A stretch of 64,000 nt of DNA, taken from assembly GCA_027484445.1 (NCBI GenBank), contig JAIXSY010000062.1, positions 87,427-151,426 on the forward strand. The letters run 5' to 3'. Every line of letters starts with the position of its first letter. Positions within the stretch are counted from its first letter, which is position 1. This DNA is from Verrucomicrobiaceae bacterium (GTDB lineage Bacteria; Verrucomicrobiota; Verrucomicrobiia; Verrucomicrobiales; Verrucomicrobiaceae). The notes below the pieces were generated by a model. That model was not told the origin of the DNA, ran no database searches, and saw only the letters and a program-made list of their open reading frames with translations. The translations under genes were made by a program, and so were the position numbers. This document shows, piece by piece, positions 1-7,652 of the stretch.

Positions 1-1
1 C

Positions 2-916
2 ATCGCGCTGGACCCAGCTTTTGAAAAACTCATCCAGGGCAATGCGCCGATTCGGCGTCTGCACACCGGTATGCTGTGGGCCGAGGGCCCTGCCTGGAAC
101 GGCACCGGCAACTACCTCGTGTGGAGCGACATCCCCAACAACGCCCAGATGCGCTACCTGCCCGAGGATGGTCACATCAGCGTGATGCGAAACAATGCCA
201 ACAACAGCAATGGCAACACCTTCGACTGGCAGGGTCGCCAGATCAGCTTTGAACATGCCACCCGCCGCGTGGTGCGCTATGAGCTCGACGGCAAAGTCAC
301 CGTGCTCGCCGACCGCTTCGATGGCAAACCCCTCAACGCCCCTAACGATGGCGCGGTGCATCCCGACGGCAGCGTCTGGTTCACCGACCCCGGCTACGGC
401 AGCATGATGGATTACGAGGGCAACAAAGGTGAGCTTTATCTCAAAGAAGCCGTCTATCGCATCGACCCATCAGGCAAAATCGAAAAAGTCACCGACGAAC
501 TCACCAAGCCTAACGGCCTCTGCTTCTCGCCCGACTACAAGAAGCTCTACGTCGTCGATACCGGTGCGCCGAAGAACATCGTGGCGTTTGATGTCATCGA
601 CGGTGTGAAGCTGAGCAAAGGCAAAGTCTTCGCGGTGAACAAGGGTTCGCTGTCAGACCAAAAGAGCAAAGGCGGCTCCGACGGCGTTCGTTGCGACATC
701 GAAGGCAACGTCTGGGCTAGCGCCGGTTGGGTGGGTGATGGCTTCGACGGTGTCCACGTTTTCAATCCCGAGGGCAAACTGATCGGCCACATCAAGCTCC
801 CTGAAACCACTAGCAACCTCTGCTTTGGTGGCCCTAAGCGAAACCGTCTTTTCATCACGGCCAGCCAGAGCCTTTACTCCCTGCACGTGAACACCCGCGG
901 CGCGCACTTCTGCTGA
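2..916 (+). CDS. SMP-30/gluconolactonase family protein (5' partial)
   Basis: The reading frame is open from base 2 to a TGA at 914-916, so the true start lies outside the window; the ATG at 71 is internal. The visible 304 codons carry the SMP-30/gluconolactonase six-bladed propeller pattern: an AEGPAW block near the first ATG, PNDGAVHPDG and WFTDPGYG in the middle, and TKPNGLCFSPD further on. The family hydrolyses sugar lactones and needs a divalent metal bound by the Glu of AEGP, the Asn of PND and an Asp near the C terminus (here in GGSDGVRCD). This copy has all of these, so activity is plausible. Whether it is exported cannot be judged without the N terminus. It is followed 65 bases later by rnr with no terminator seen between. 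Confidence 0.85.
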   Translation: MALDPAFEKLIQGNAPIRRLHTGMLWAEGPAWNGTGNYLVWSDIPNNAQMRYLPEDGHISVMRNNANNSNGNTFDWQGRQISFEHATRRVVRYELDGKVTVLADRFDGKPLNAPNDGAVHPDGSVWFTDPGYGSMMDYEGNKGELYLKEAVYRIDPSGKIEKVTDELTKPNGLCFSPDYKKLYVVDTGAPKNIVAFDVIDGVKLSKGKVFAVNKGSLSDQKSKGGSDGVRCDIEGNVWASAGWVGDGFDGVHVFNPEGKLIGHIKLPETTSNLCFGGPKRNRLFITASQSLYSLHVNTRGAHFC

Positions 917-981
917 AGGGTGCGTGGGTCTAGCGGGCCAATGATTTCCCATGCGCGGCTGCTTTGTCCGCGCCATGGTGA

Positions 982-3279
982 GTGATTATGGAAGAAATGC
1001 TTCTCGAATTGCTCGCGCGTCAGGACTACACGCCAGCGAATGTTCCGCAGTTGCTCAGGCTGCTGAATCTGGCCCCCAGCCGTCAACAGGAGCTGCAGCA
1101 CTGGATCAAGGGCATGGCTGCGCGTGGACTGTTGGTGCGCACGAAAGGCAATCGCTACATCCTGGCCCGCGAAGCTGACCTGATTCCTGGCATCATCCAG
1201 ATCACACGCGGTGGGCGCGGCTTTGTGCAGCCGGACGAGCCGGGCATCGGCGAGATCAGCATTCCCGAGCGCGCGACGAGCACGGCCATGCATGGCGACC
1301 GCGTGCTCGTGCGCCGTGACCTGCGCCCGGCGGGCCTGCTAAAGCCCCGTACGCCGCAGGAGAACACAGGCACCGTGGTGCGCATCCTGAAACGGGCGCG
1401 CAGCTCCTTCGTGGGAACATTGCAGCAGGGCAGGCAGTTCCTCAGGGTGATCCCGGATGATCCACGCCTACCAGGTGCCGTTCATGTGCCGCCGCCGCGT
1501 GATGTTGGACGCACCGCTCAGCCTGGAGACAAGGTGGTGGTGGAGATCACCGAGTGGGCCTCCCGTGAAGTGCCGCCAGAGGGCGAAATCATTGAGGTAC
1601 TGGGTCCGCCAGATGCTGAGGGTGTGGACATGCTTTCCGTCATTCGTCACTACGACTTGTCGCTGCACTTTCCCAAAGCCGTGCTTGCCGAGGCAAATGC
1701 CATCGCCCAATCCCGGCCAGACAACCAACCTTCACCCCAAGAGTGCAAAGGTCGCGTCGATTGCCGCAGCCACGCCGTCATCACCATCGACCCTGATGAC
1801 GCGCGTGACTTTGACGACGCGATTTGTCTGCAAAAGGAAGGTCGTGGCAGCTGGCGCTTGTGGGTCCACATCGCCGATGTCTCTCACTACGTGAAGCCTA
1901 GCAGTCCACTGGATGTGGAGGCGCGGAAGCGCGGTAACTCCACTTACTTGGTGGATCGTGTCATTCCCATGCTGCCAGAGGCGCTGAGCAATGAACTCTG
2001 CTCACTCAAACCTGGCGTTGATCGCCTGACCAAATGTGTGGAATTCGAGATCAGCGATGCGGGCAAGGTCATCAGCAGCAAGTTCTATCCTGCCGTCATC
2101 CACTCCAAGCGCCGCTTTACCTATCGCGAGGCCTTCGCTGTGATTCAGGGCACAGCAAGCGATGCCATCGAACTCATGGTGCAGCAGGCAAACGTGCTGG
2201 CGCAAAAAATCCGTGCGCATCGCTTCCGCGCGGGATCGCTGGACCTGGACTTCCCCGAGAACAAAATTCGCCTCGATGAAAAGGGCCGTGTGCTGCGCAT
2301 CGAACGCATCGAAAACGATGTATCCCATCAGCTCATTGAGGAGTTCATGCTGCTGGCGAATGAAGCTGTGGCAGGACGCCTCATGCAGTTGGACATTCCC
2401 GCCATCTACCGCGTGCATGAGTCGCCCAAGGAAAAGCGGCTGAACGACTACCGTGAGGAGGTGCTGAGCCATCGCATTCAATGTGGAGATCTCAGCCAGC
2501 GCACCGAGGTGCAGCGCCTTTTGGAAAAGTTAGGCACACTGCCTATCGGTCAGGCGTTGAAGATCGGCTTCCTGCGCTCGCTCATGCGGGCTCGTTATGC
2601 CATCGAGCCGCTCGGTCATTATGGTCTAGCGAAGAAGAAGTATGCCCACTTCACCTCACCGATCCGGCGCTACGCGGACCTCGTCGTTCATCGTGCTCTC
2701 TTCGACAAAAAACCACCACAGGTGTCCGAGATGCGGCTGATGGCCGAGCACATCAGCCTGACCGAGAAAAACAGCGCTGATGCCGAACGCGATAGCAAGG
2801 AGGTGAAGCTCTACGCCTACCTGGAAGCCCAGATGCGTGCGCGCAAGCCGCAGCCCTACGCCGCTTTGGTCACCGATGTGCGGAACTTTGGCTTCTTTGT
2901 CGATGTGCCAGACCTTGGCCTCAGTGGTGCGGTGCCTTTGTCGGCTATTCCCGATGACTTCTTCCTTTTCGATCAAGCGCGTGGCCAGCTCATCGGCCGC
3001 CGCACGCGCCGTATCATCCAGATGGGTGATCGCGTCACCGTGTGCATTTACCGCATCGACCGCTACAAGAAGCAGGTGGACTTTCAGCTTGTGCAGCCCA
3101 GTGCGGCGTTGCGTCCGCCACGTGAAAGTCGCAGGCCCCATCAGGAGCGCCGACCTGCACCACCTGAGTTGAGCGCTCGTTCGAAAAAGACGAAGGCTAG
3201 CGAACCACCACGCACCCACTCCAAAAAGAAAGCCTATCCAGCCCAGCGGAAACGACGCCAAAAGCGTGAAGGTTCGTGA
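982..3279 (+). CDS. rnr: Ribonuclease R (RNB family 3'-5' exoribonuclease)
   Basis: A 765-residue protein with the full RNase R architecture: a winged-helix N terminus (about 5-65), cold-shock/OB domains (about 70-230), the RNB catalytic domain (about 250-600), an S1 domain (about 628-705), and a Lys/Arg-rich tail that in E. coli RNase R helps with structured RNA. The metal-binding acidic motif is intact: DPDDARDFDDA, with Asp270, 276, 278 and 279 matching the known catalytic aspartates. It degrades structured RNA processively in the cytoplasm. The start is GTG at 982; ATG at 988 or 997 is equally possible because no clear ribosome binding site decides it. The length is normal for the family. 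Confidence 0.95.
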   Translation: MIMEEMLLELLARQDYTPANVPQLLRLLNLAPSRQQELQHWIKGMAARGLLVRTKGNRYILAREADLIPGIIQITRGGRGFVQPDEPGIGEISIPERATSTAMHGDRVLVRRDLRPAGLLKPRTPQENTGTVVRILKRARSSFVGTLQQGRQFLRVIPDDPRLPGAVHVPPPRDVGRTAQPGDKVVVEITEWASREVPPEGEIIEVLGPPDAEGVDMLSVIRHYDLSLHFPKAVLAEANAIAQSRPDNQPSPQECKGRVDCRSHAVITIDPDDARDFDDAICLQKEGRGSWRLWVHIADVSHYVKPSSPLDVEARKRGNSTYLVDRVIPMLPEALSNELCSLKPGVDRLTKCVEFEISDAGKVISSKFYPAVIHSKRRFTYREAFAVIQGTASDAIELMVQQANVLAQKIRAHRFRAGSLDLDFPENKIRLDEKGRVLRIERIENDVSHQLIEEFMLLANEAVAGRLMQLDIPAIYRVHESPKEKRLNDYREEVLSHRIQCGDLSQRTEVQRLLEKLGTLPIGQALKIGFLRSLMRARYAIEPLGHYGLAKKKYAHFTSPIRRYADLVVHRALFDKKPPQVSEMRLMAEHISLTEKNSADAERDSKEVKLYAYLEAQMRARKPQPYAALVTDVRNFGFFVDVPDLGLSGAVPLSAIPDDFFLFDQARGQLIGRRTRRIIQMGDRVTVCIYRIDRYKKQVDFQLVQPSAALRPPRESRRPHQERRPAPPELSARSKKTKASEPPRTHSKKKAYPAQRKRRQKREGS

Positions 3280-3327
3280 GTTGCATCCGATCGTCTCAAT
3301 CTCACTCTCGCCTTCTCGGTAAAACAA

Positions 3328-3350
3328 AAGCCCGCTAAGGTAGCGGGCTT
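3328..3350 (-). terminator. Intrinsic terminator between rnr and tRNA-Gln
   Basis: A perfect 9-bp stem (3328-3336 with 3342-3350) closes a 5-base loop. Read on the minus strand it is followed by TTTTGTTTT, so it fits as the end of the tRNA-Gln transcript. Read on the plus strand it is followed by a short T-poor run (TGCTTT) and may also stop rnr transcripts. Confidence 0.75.
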
Positions 3351-3354
3351 GCTT

Positions 3355-3428
3355 TGGCTACCCCTCAAGGACTCGAACCTTGAACAACAGAGTCAGAATC
3401 TGTTATGTTACCATTACACCAAGGGGTA
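3355..3428 (-). tRNA. tRNA-Gln (anticodon CTG)
   Basis: The reverse complement folds as a cloverleaf: acceptor TACCCCT pairs with AGGGGTA, followed by discriminator G and an encoded CCA. The D-arm contains GGTGTAATGGTAAC, the anticodon loop is TTCTGAC (anticodon CTG, reading CAG), and the T-arm contains the GGTTCGAGTCC pattern. It lies alone between rnr and a plus-strand gene. Confidence 0.93.
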
Positions 3429-3561
3429 GTGCGGTCTGGAACCTGATCCTTGCCATCGTTCTGCGACTCTGCAAGAGCGGAAAACGGACTCATGCGATGG
3501 CTGCTTGGCTTTGTGAGCTTGCCAGCTGTCGAAGTCGGCTTACAGCATCGCCATCCTTCCC

Positions 3562-3930
3562 ATGAAAGCTTTTTTTGCCCTCCTTGCTACGTTCCTTTTT
3601 CTCATGACTACCGCCCCAGCCGCTGAATCGCCCTATCGCCATGTGGTTTTCTTCAAATTCAAAGACACAGCTTCTGCGGAGCAGGTGCAAGGTTTGGAAA
3701 AGGCCTTCGCAGAGCTCGCGAAAAAAATCGACACGGTCAAAGGCTTCGAGTGGGGCACCAACGTGAGCCCTGAAGGCCTGAACGATGGCTTCACGCATTG
3801 TTTCCTCGTGACCTTTGCAGACAAAGCGGGCCTGGATGTCTATCTGCCCCATCCTGAGCACCAAGCGTTTGTCGCTCAGCTGAAGCCTCTGCTCGATAAG
3901 GTCTGTGTGCTCGATTACGTTGCACGCTGA
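3562..3930 (+). CDS. Small exported Dabb (stress-responsive A/B barrel) protein
   Basis: 122 residues. An N-terminal hydrophobic leader ending in APAAES suggests export. The rest matches the Dabb ferredoxin-like barrel: the opening YRHVVFFKFKD strand, a long helix (about 38-58), the GFEWGTNVSPEGL block, a central strand, YLPHPEHQAFV, and a final strand. The YLxHPxHxxF element is the most recognisable signature. Dabb proteins usually dimerise; their substrate is mostly unknown. Exported Dabb proteins recur in Planctomycetes and Verrucomicrobia genomes (family knowledge). No operon partner is evident. Confidence 0.85.
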   Translation: MKAFFALLATFLFLMTTAPAAESPYRHVVFFKFKDTASAEQVQGLEKAFAELAKKIDTVKGFEWGTNVSPEGLNDGFTHCFLVTFADKAGLDVYLPHPEHQAFVAQLKPLLDKVCVLDYVAR

Positions 3931-4010
3931 TAAGGCTTATCCTCTCCGCCCTGACCCTGGGGATTGCGTTGGCCTCATCCTCGTTTGATCCCCTCTGAGA
4001 CTCCTGCCTC

Positions 4011-5006
4011 ATGCTCATCCGCACGACCGCTCACGCCCGCGCCGGCCTTGTCGGCAATCCGTCCGACGGCTATTACGGCAAGACGATCTCTTTCATCATC
4101 CGAAACTTCGGAGCAGAGGTGACCTTGTTCGAATCCCCCGAGCTGACCATCGAGCCAACCGAACGCGATCACTCCGTGTTCGGAAGCATCGAAGCTCTCG
4201 CTCGGGATGTCCGCCAGCATGGCTACTACGGTGGCATTCGTTTGCTGAAAGCGAGCGTGAAGCGCTTCTTCGACTACTGCACCAAGCATCAACTGCCCTT
4301 GCATGGGCGCAATTTTACCCTTCGCTACAAAAGCAACATCCCTCCGCAGGTCGGCATGGCTGGCAGCAGCGCTATCATCACGGCTTGCTGGCGCGCCTTG
4401 ATCCAGTTTTACGGCGTCGAAATTCCAAAGCACCTTCTGCCTAGCCTCGTGCTCAGCGTGGAGAACGATGAGCTCGGCATTCCTGCAGGCTTGCAGGATC
4501 GCGTGATTCAATCTTACGAAGGAGTTGTGTTCATGGACTTCAATCGAGCGCAGGTCGAGAAGTTGGGTTACGGCCTCTACGAAGAACTTGATCCGTCCTT
4601 GCTTCCTCAGGTCTATGTCGCCTACACGACCAAGCTCAGCGAAGGCACAGAAGTCTTTCACAATGACATCCGCGGTCGTTGGAATCGAGGTGAACGCGAT
4701 GTCGTCAGTGCCATGTATCAGTGGGCCAATCTCGCACAGCGCGTGCGTGACATGCTTTTGGCGGGGCGTGGCCCGGAAATCGGTCCGCTTTTGAACGAAA
4801 ACTTCGATCTTCGTCGCCGACTCTACAAGATCAGTCAGGGCAACATCGACATGGTCGAGACTGCACGAGACTGCGGCGCGAGCGCCAAGTTCACTGGCAG
4901 TGGCGGTGCGATCGTCGGCACCTACGAAGATGACGCCATGTTCGAAAAACTCAGGTTAGCTCTGGAGCCCCAGCAGGTGGCGGTTATCAAACCTCAGATT
5001 GTTTGA
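4011..5006 (+). CDS. GHMP kinase, glucuronokinase-like
   Basis: 331 residues with the three GHMP-kinase motifs: motif 1 GNPSDGYYGKTIS (15-27), the ATP-binding motif 2 QVGMAGSSAII (113-123), and motif 3 KFTGSGGAIVG near the C terminus. From memory the sequence matches plant glucuronokinase closely over most of its length, including GYYGGIRLL, the NIPxQxGxxGSSA loop, GIPAGLQDRV and NFDLRRRLY. That enzyme phosphorylates D-glucuronate at C1, feeding UDP-glucuronate synthesis. The substrate here is inferred; a heptose or fucose kinase role is less likely. It is followed 6 bases later by two acetyltransferase genes, so the three may be cotranscribed. No leader peptide is present, so it is cytoplasmic. 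Confidence 0.8.
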   Translation: MLIRTTAHARAGLVGNPSDGYYGKTISFIIRNFGAEVTLFESPELTIEPTERDHSVFGSIEALARDVRQHGYYGGIRLLKASVKRFFDYCTKHQLPLHGRNFTLRYKSNIPPQVGMAGSSAIITACWRALIQFYGVEIPKHLLPSLVLSVENDELGIPAGLQDRVIQSYEGVVFMDFNRAQVEKLGYGLYEELDPSLLPQVYVAYTTKLSEGTEVFHNDIRGRWNRGERDVVSAMYQWANLAQRVRDMLLAGRGPEIGPLLNENFDLRRRLYKISQGNIDMVETARDCGASAKFTGSGGAIVGTYEDDAMFEKLRLALEPQQVAVIKPQIV

Positions 5007-5012
5007 TCGCTT

Positions 5013-5516
5013 ATGCTGCCCGTGCTCACCACGCGCCCTGCCACGGAAGCCGACTGTGGCATTTTGTTGCGACTCATCACTGAGTTAGCTGACTACGAAC
5101 AACTGACGCACGAGGTCGTCGCCACGGAGGAATCGCTGCGCCACACTTTGTTCGGCCCGAATCGAGCCGCAGAGGCCATGATTGGCTGTGTGAACGGGGT
5201 GCCTGTGGGCATGGCCATCTTTTTTCAGAATTACTCCACGTTTTTGGCTCGGCCAGGACTCTACCTTGAAGACCTTTACGTGCAGCCTGCGCATCGCGGA
5301 GTGGGTTTGGGAAAAGCGCTGATAGTCGCCCTGGCCAGACTGGCGCTCGAACGCGGCTGTGGGCGCTACGAATGGACGGTGCTCGATTGGAATACCCCGG
5401 CGATTGAGTTTTACCAAAGCCTCGGTGCCGAAATGAAAAGCGACTGGCGCATCATGCGTGTCACGGGCGAGGCACTCACCCGCATGGCCCAGATCGAAAC
5501 GGCTGCCGAACCATGA
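5013..5516 (+). CDS. GNAT N-acetyltransferase, diamine (spermidine/spermine) acetyltransferase-like
   Basis: 167 residues, a single GNAT domain. The acetyl-CoA-binding motif A reads LYVQPAHRGVGLGKAL (about 90-106). Around it are blocks typical of the SAT1/SAT2-like group: YEQLTHEVVATEESL, FFQNYSTF, GLYLEDLY and EWTVLDWNTPAIEFYQSLGA. Members acetylate polyamines or thialysine-like amines using acetyl-CoA in the cytoplasm; the substrate here is inferred from resemblance. Its stop overlaps the start of the next acetyltransferase gene by four bases (ATGA), indicating translational coupling. Confidence 0.85.
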   Translation: MLPVLTTRPATEADCGILLRLITELADYEQLTHEVVATEESLRHTLFGPNRAAEAMIGCVNGVPVGMAIFFQNYSTFLARPGLYLEDLYVQPAHRGVGLGKALIVALARLALERGCGRYEWTVLDWNTPAIEFYQSLGAEMKSDWRIMRVTGEALTRMAQIETAAEP

Positions 5517-6022
5517 ACTTGATCGAATGCACTCGGGCGGAGTTGGAGCCAATACAGGCTATCCTGAACGAGGCCATTCTGCATAGCACGGCGCTGTATG
5601 ACTATGAGCCGCGCTCTCGCGAGGTCATGGAGGTTTGGTTCGATGAGAAGGAAAAAAACCAATTTCCTATCTTCGGTTTTCGCGATGAAGCCGGTGCCTT
5701 CATGGGCTTTGGGACTTATGGCCGCTTTCGACCTCACGCGGGTTATCAGTTCAGCATTGAGCATTCGGTCTATGTCGATGCGCGATTTCGTGGCAGGGGC
5801 GTTGGTCAGCGGCTGGTAGAAGCCCTCATCCAACGTGCTCGTCAGCAAAACTACCACATGATGATCGGCGTGATCGATGCGGACAATGCGGCTAGCATTT
5901 CCCTGCATGAAAAAATGGGATTCAGGTCATGCGGACACATCCAGCAGGCGGGGTTCAAGTTTGGGCGCTGGCTTGATTTGGTGCTGTATCAGAAGCTATT
6001 GAAGGAAGCCTTGGTCAGCTGA
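5513..6022 (+). CDS. GNAT N-acetyltransferase, phosphinothricin acetyltransferase-like
   Basis: 169 residues. It has the layout of the Pat/Bar and MnaT group: an N-terminal IQAILNEAILHSTALYDYEPRS stretch, a motif A of VDARFRGRGVGQRLVEAL, then IGVIDADNAASISLHEKMGF and a C-terminal GRWLDLVLYQ. Known relatives acetylate phosphinothricin, methionine sulfoximine or related amino acids; in most environmental bacteria the native substrate is unknown. The ATG overlaps the TGA of the preceding acetyltransferase, so the two are coupled. The two paralogues are distant and are not a recent duplication. Confidence 0.83.
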   Translation: MNLIECTRAELEPIQAILNEAILHSTALYDYEPRSREVMEVWFDEKEKNQFPIFGFRDEAGAFMGFGTYGRFRPHAGYQFSIEHSVYVDARFRGRGVGQRLVEALIQRARQQNYHMMIGVIDADNAASISLHEKMGFRSCGHIQQAGFKFGRWLDLVLYQKLLKEALVS

Positions 6023-6134
6023 TGCTACCGCAGTATGTTTGGACAGAACCCGTTCAGCTCTTGCCGCAATAGCTGAAGATCCTCCCTGCAATTGCTGAAT
6101 GAAGAAGGGATCTCGCTGGCGTTTTCTCTGCTGC

Positions 6135-7040
6135 ATGAAACGTCGCCGCTTTCTTCAATCCCTCACTGCTCTCGCTGCCGTGCCTGCCCATGCAGTCGCG
6201 ACGGCATGGAAGCTGAATTACATGCTTGCCTCCAGCATGTATGGCAGCCTTCCCTTGGCTGAGATTTTGCCCGAGGTGAAAAAAGGAGGAGCCACGGGCA
6301 TCGAACTCTGGCCAAAAAAACACGGCACCCAGCGCGAGGAACTCGACGCCCTTGGCCTGGAAAAGTTCAGTGCCATGCTGAAGCAGCATGAGCTGGGTTT
6401 CGGTGGTAGCACGCGCTACGATCTGGGCCCATTCAAGCTCGCGGAGGAGATCAACGTGGTGAAGCAGCTCGGTGGTTCCTTCATCGTGACGGGTGGCGCG
6501 GGTGAGTGGAAAAACATCACTCCAGCGCAGCTGAAAGCGAACGTGAAAGACTTTGTCGAAAAAATGAAGCCGCACGCAGCTCATGCTGCCGAGAAGGGTG
6601 TCACCGTGGGCATCGAGAATCACGTCAACAACCTGATCGATAGCCCCGATTCTTTGCGCTGGCTGTCTGATGGCATTCGAAACATGCCCGGCATTGGCAT
6701 CGCGCTCGCTCCTTATCACTTGCCGCAAGATAGCCAGCTGCTGGCAGACTTGATCCAGCACATCGACCAAAAAATGACTCTCTTCTATGCCTGGGAGCAC
6801 GGCAAAGGCTGCATGAAGGCGATGCCGAAAGAAGACGAACTTCAGCAAATGCCTGGCCGTGGTCCCTTGGACTGGAAGCCACTGCTGAGCGCGCTGAAAG
6901 CCGTGAATTTCACGGGTCCTACGGAGATCTTCATGCATCCCACGCCCCGTGGCATTCCCATCATGCCAACAGCCGTAGAATCTACAGCAGAAATCATCCG
7001 CGCCAAAAACCATCTCGACGCCATCGTGGCCAGCCTTTAA
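6135..7040 (+). CDS. Exported sugar-phosphate isomerase/epimerase-like TIM-barrel protein
   Basis: 301 residues from the ATG at 6135; an upstream in-frame ATG at 6099 would add 12 residues ahead of the leader and is less likely. The N terminus MKRRRFLQSLTALAAVPAHA is a short twin-arginine-like leader. The body is an AP-endonuclease-2/xylose isomerase-like TIM barrel: GIELWPK (strand 2), GGSFIVTGG, VTVGIENHVNN (a typical Glu/His metal-site strand), and PTEIFMHPTP near the end. In Verrucomicrobia and Planctomycetes such exported barrels usually accompany carbohydrate or inositol breakdown. The substrate is unknown. The PfpI gene follows after 32 bases and may be cotranscribed. Confidence 0.8.
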   Translation: MKRRRFLQSLTALAAVPAHAVATAWKLNYMLASSMYGSLPLAEILPEVKKGGATGIELWPKKHGTQREELDALGLEKFSAMLKQHELGFGGSTRYDLGPFKLAEEINVVKQLGGSFIVTGGAGEWKNITPAQLKANVKDFVEKMKPHAAHAAEKGVTVGIENHVNNLIDSPDSLRWLSDGIRNMPGIGIALAPYHLPQDSQLLADLIQHIDQKMTLFYAWEHGKGCMKAMPKEDELQQMPGRGPLDWKPLLSALKAVNFTGPTEIFMHPTPRGIPIMPTAVESTAEIIRAKNHLDAIVASL

Positions 7041-7072
7041 TTCACGTTTTCAACATCCATCCACCCCGTCTT

Positions 7073-7648
7073 ATGCCCGAAGCCAAAGTCCTCCTCATCG
7101 TCGGTGATGCCACCGAGACCGTCGATACTCTGTATCCTTTTTACCGCCTCATTGAGGGTGGCTACAAGCCCGTCGTCGCAGCGCCAGAAAAGCGGAAGTA
7201 TCAAATGGTGCTGCATGAAGTGAAGCCCGGCTGGACCATCACCAAGGAATGGGAAGGCTACAGCATTGATGCCGACATCGCCTTCAAAGACATCAAGCCC
7301 GAGGAATACGTGGGCATCTTCTTCAGCGGCGGTCGTGCGCCTGAATACATTCGCGAAGACGCCGACCTCCTGCGCATCACGAAGTGGTTCTGGGAAAACA
7401 AAAAACCCTGCGCCAGTGTGTGTCATGGCGTGGAGATTCCCGCGCGCGCTGACATCGTCCGAGGGCTGCGCATGGCCACGGTGGCGAAGTGCAAGTTTGA
7501 CCTGGAAATCTGCGGCGGCATCTACGTCAACGAGCCCTGTGTGATCGATCAAAACATGTACTCCGGGCGCACTTACCATGACTCTGGTCACTTCGTCGGA
7601 CCATGGATCAAGGCCCTGGATGCTGAGCGTGCGAAGATGGGAATTTGA
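7073..7648 (+). CDS. DJ-1/PfpI family protein
   Basis: 191 residues with the class I glutamine amidotransferase-like fold of the DJ-1/PfpI family. The nucleophile elbow is intact: SVCHG with Cys117 and His118. The oxyanion region GGRAPEY lies at 86-92 and the domain starts with the usual AKVLLIVGD strand. Members include intracellular proteases, deglycases and stress chaperones; the exact function cannot be told from the sequence. No signal peptide is seen. It sits between an exported TIM barrel and a multihaem cytochrome gene; its stop lies 4 bases before the ATG of the cytochrome gene. Confidence 0.88.
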   Translation: MPEAKVLLIVGDATETVDTLYPFYRLIEGGYKPVVAAPEKRKYQMVLHEVKPGWTITKEWEGYSIDADIAFKDIKPEEYVGIFFSGGRAPEYIREDADLLRITKWFWENKKPCASVCHGVEIPARADIVRGLRMATVAKCKFDLEICGGIYVNEPCVIDQNMYSGRTYHDSGHFVGPWIKALDAERAKMGI

Positions 7649-7652
7649 CGCC

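Noticed and set aside
2656..3327. 223-codon antisense frame at the 3' end of rnr
   Set aside because: Explained by rnr; no family features.
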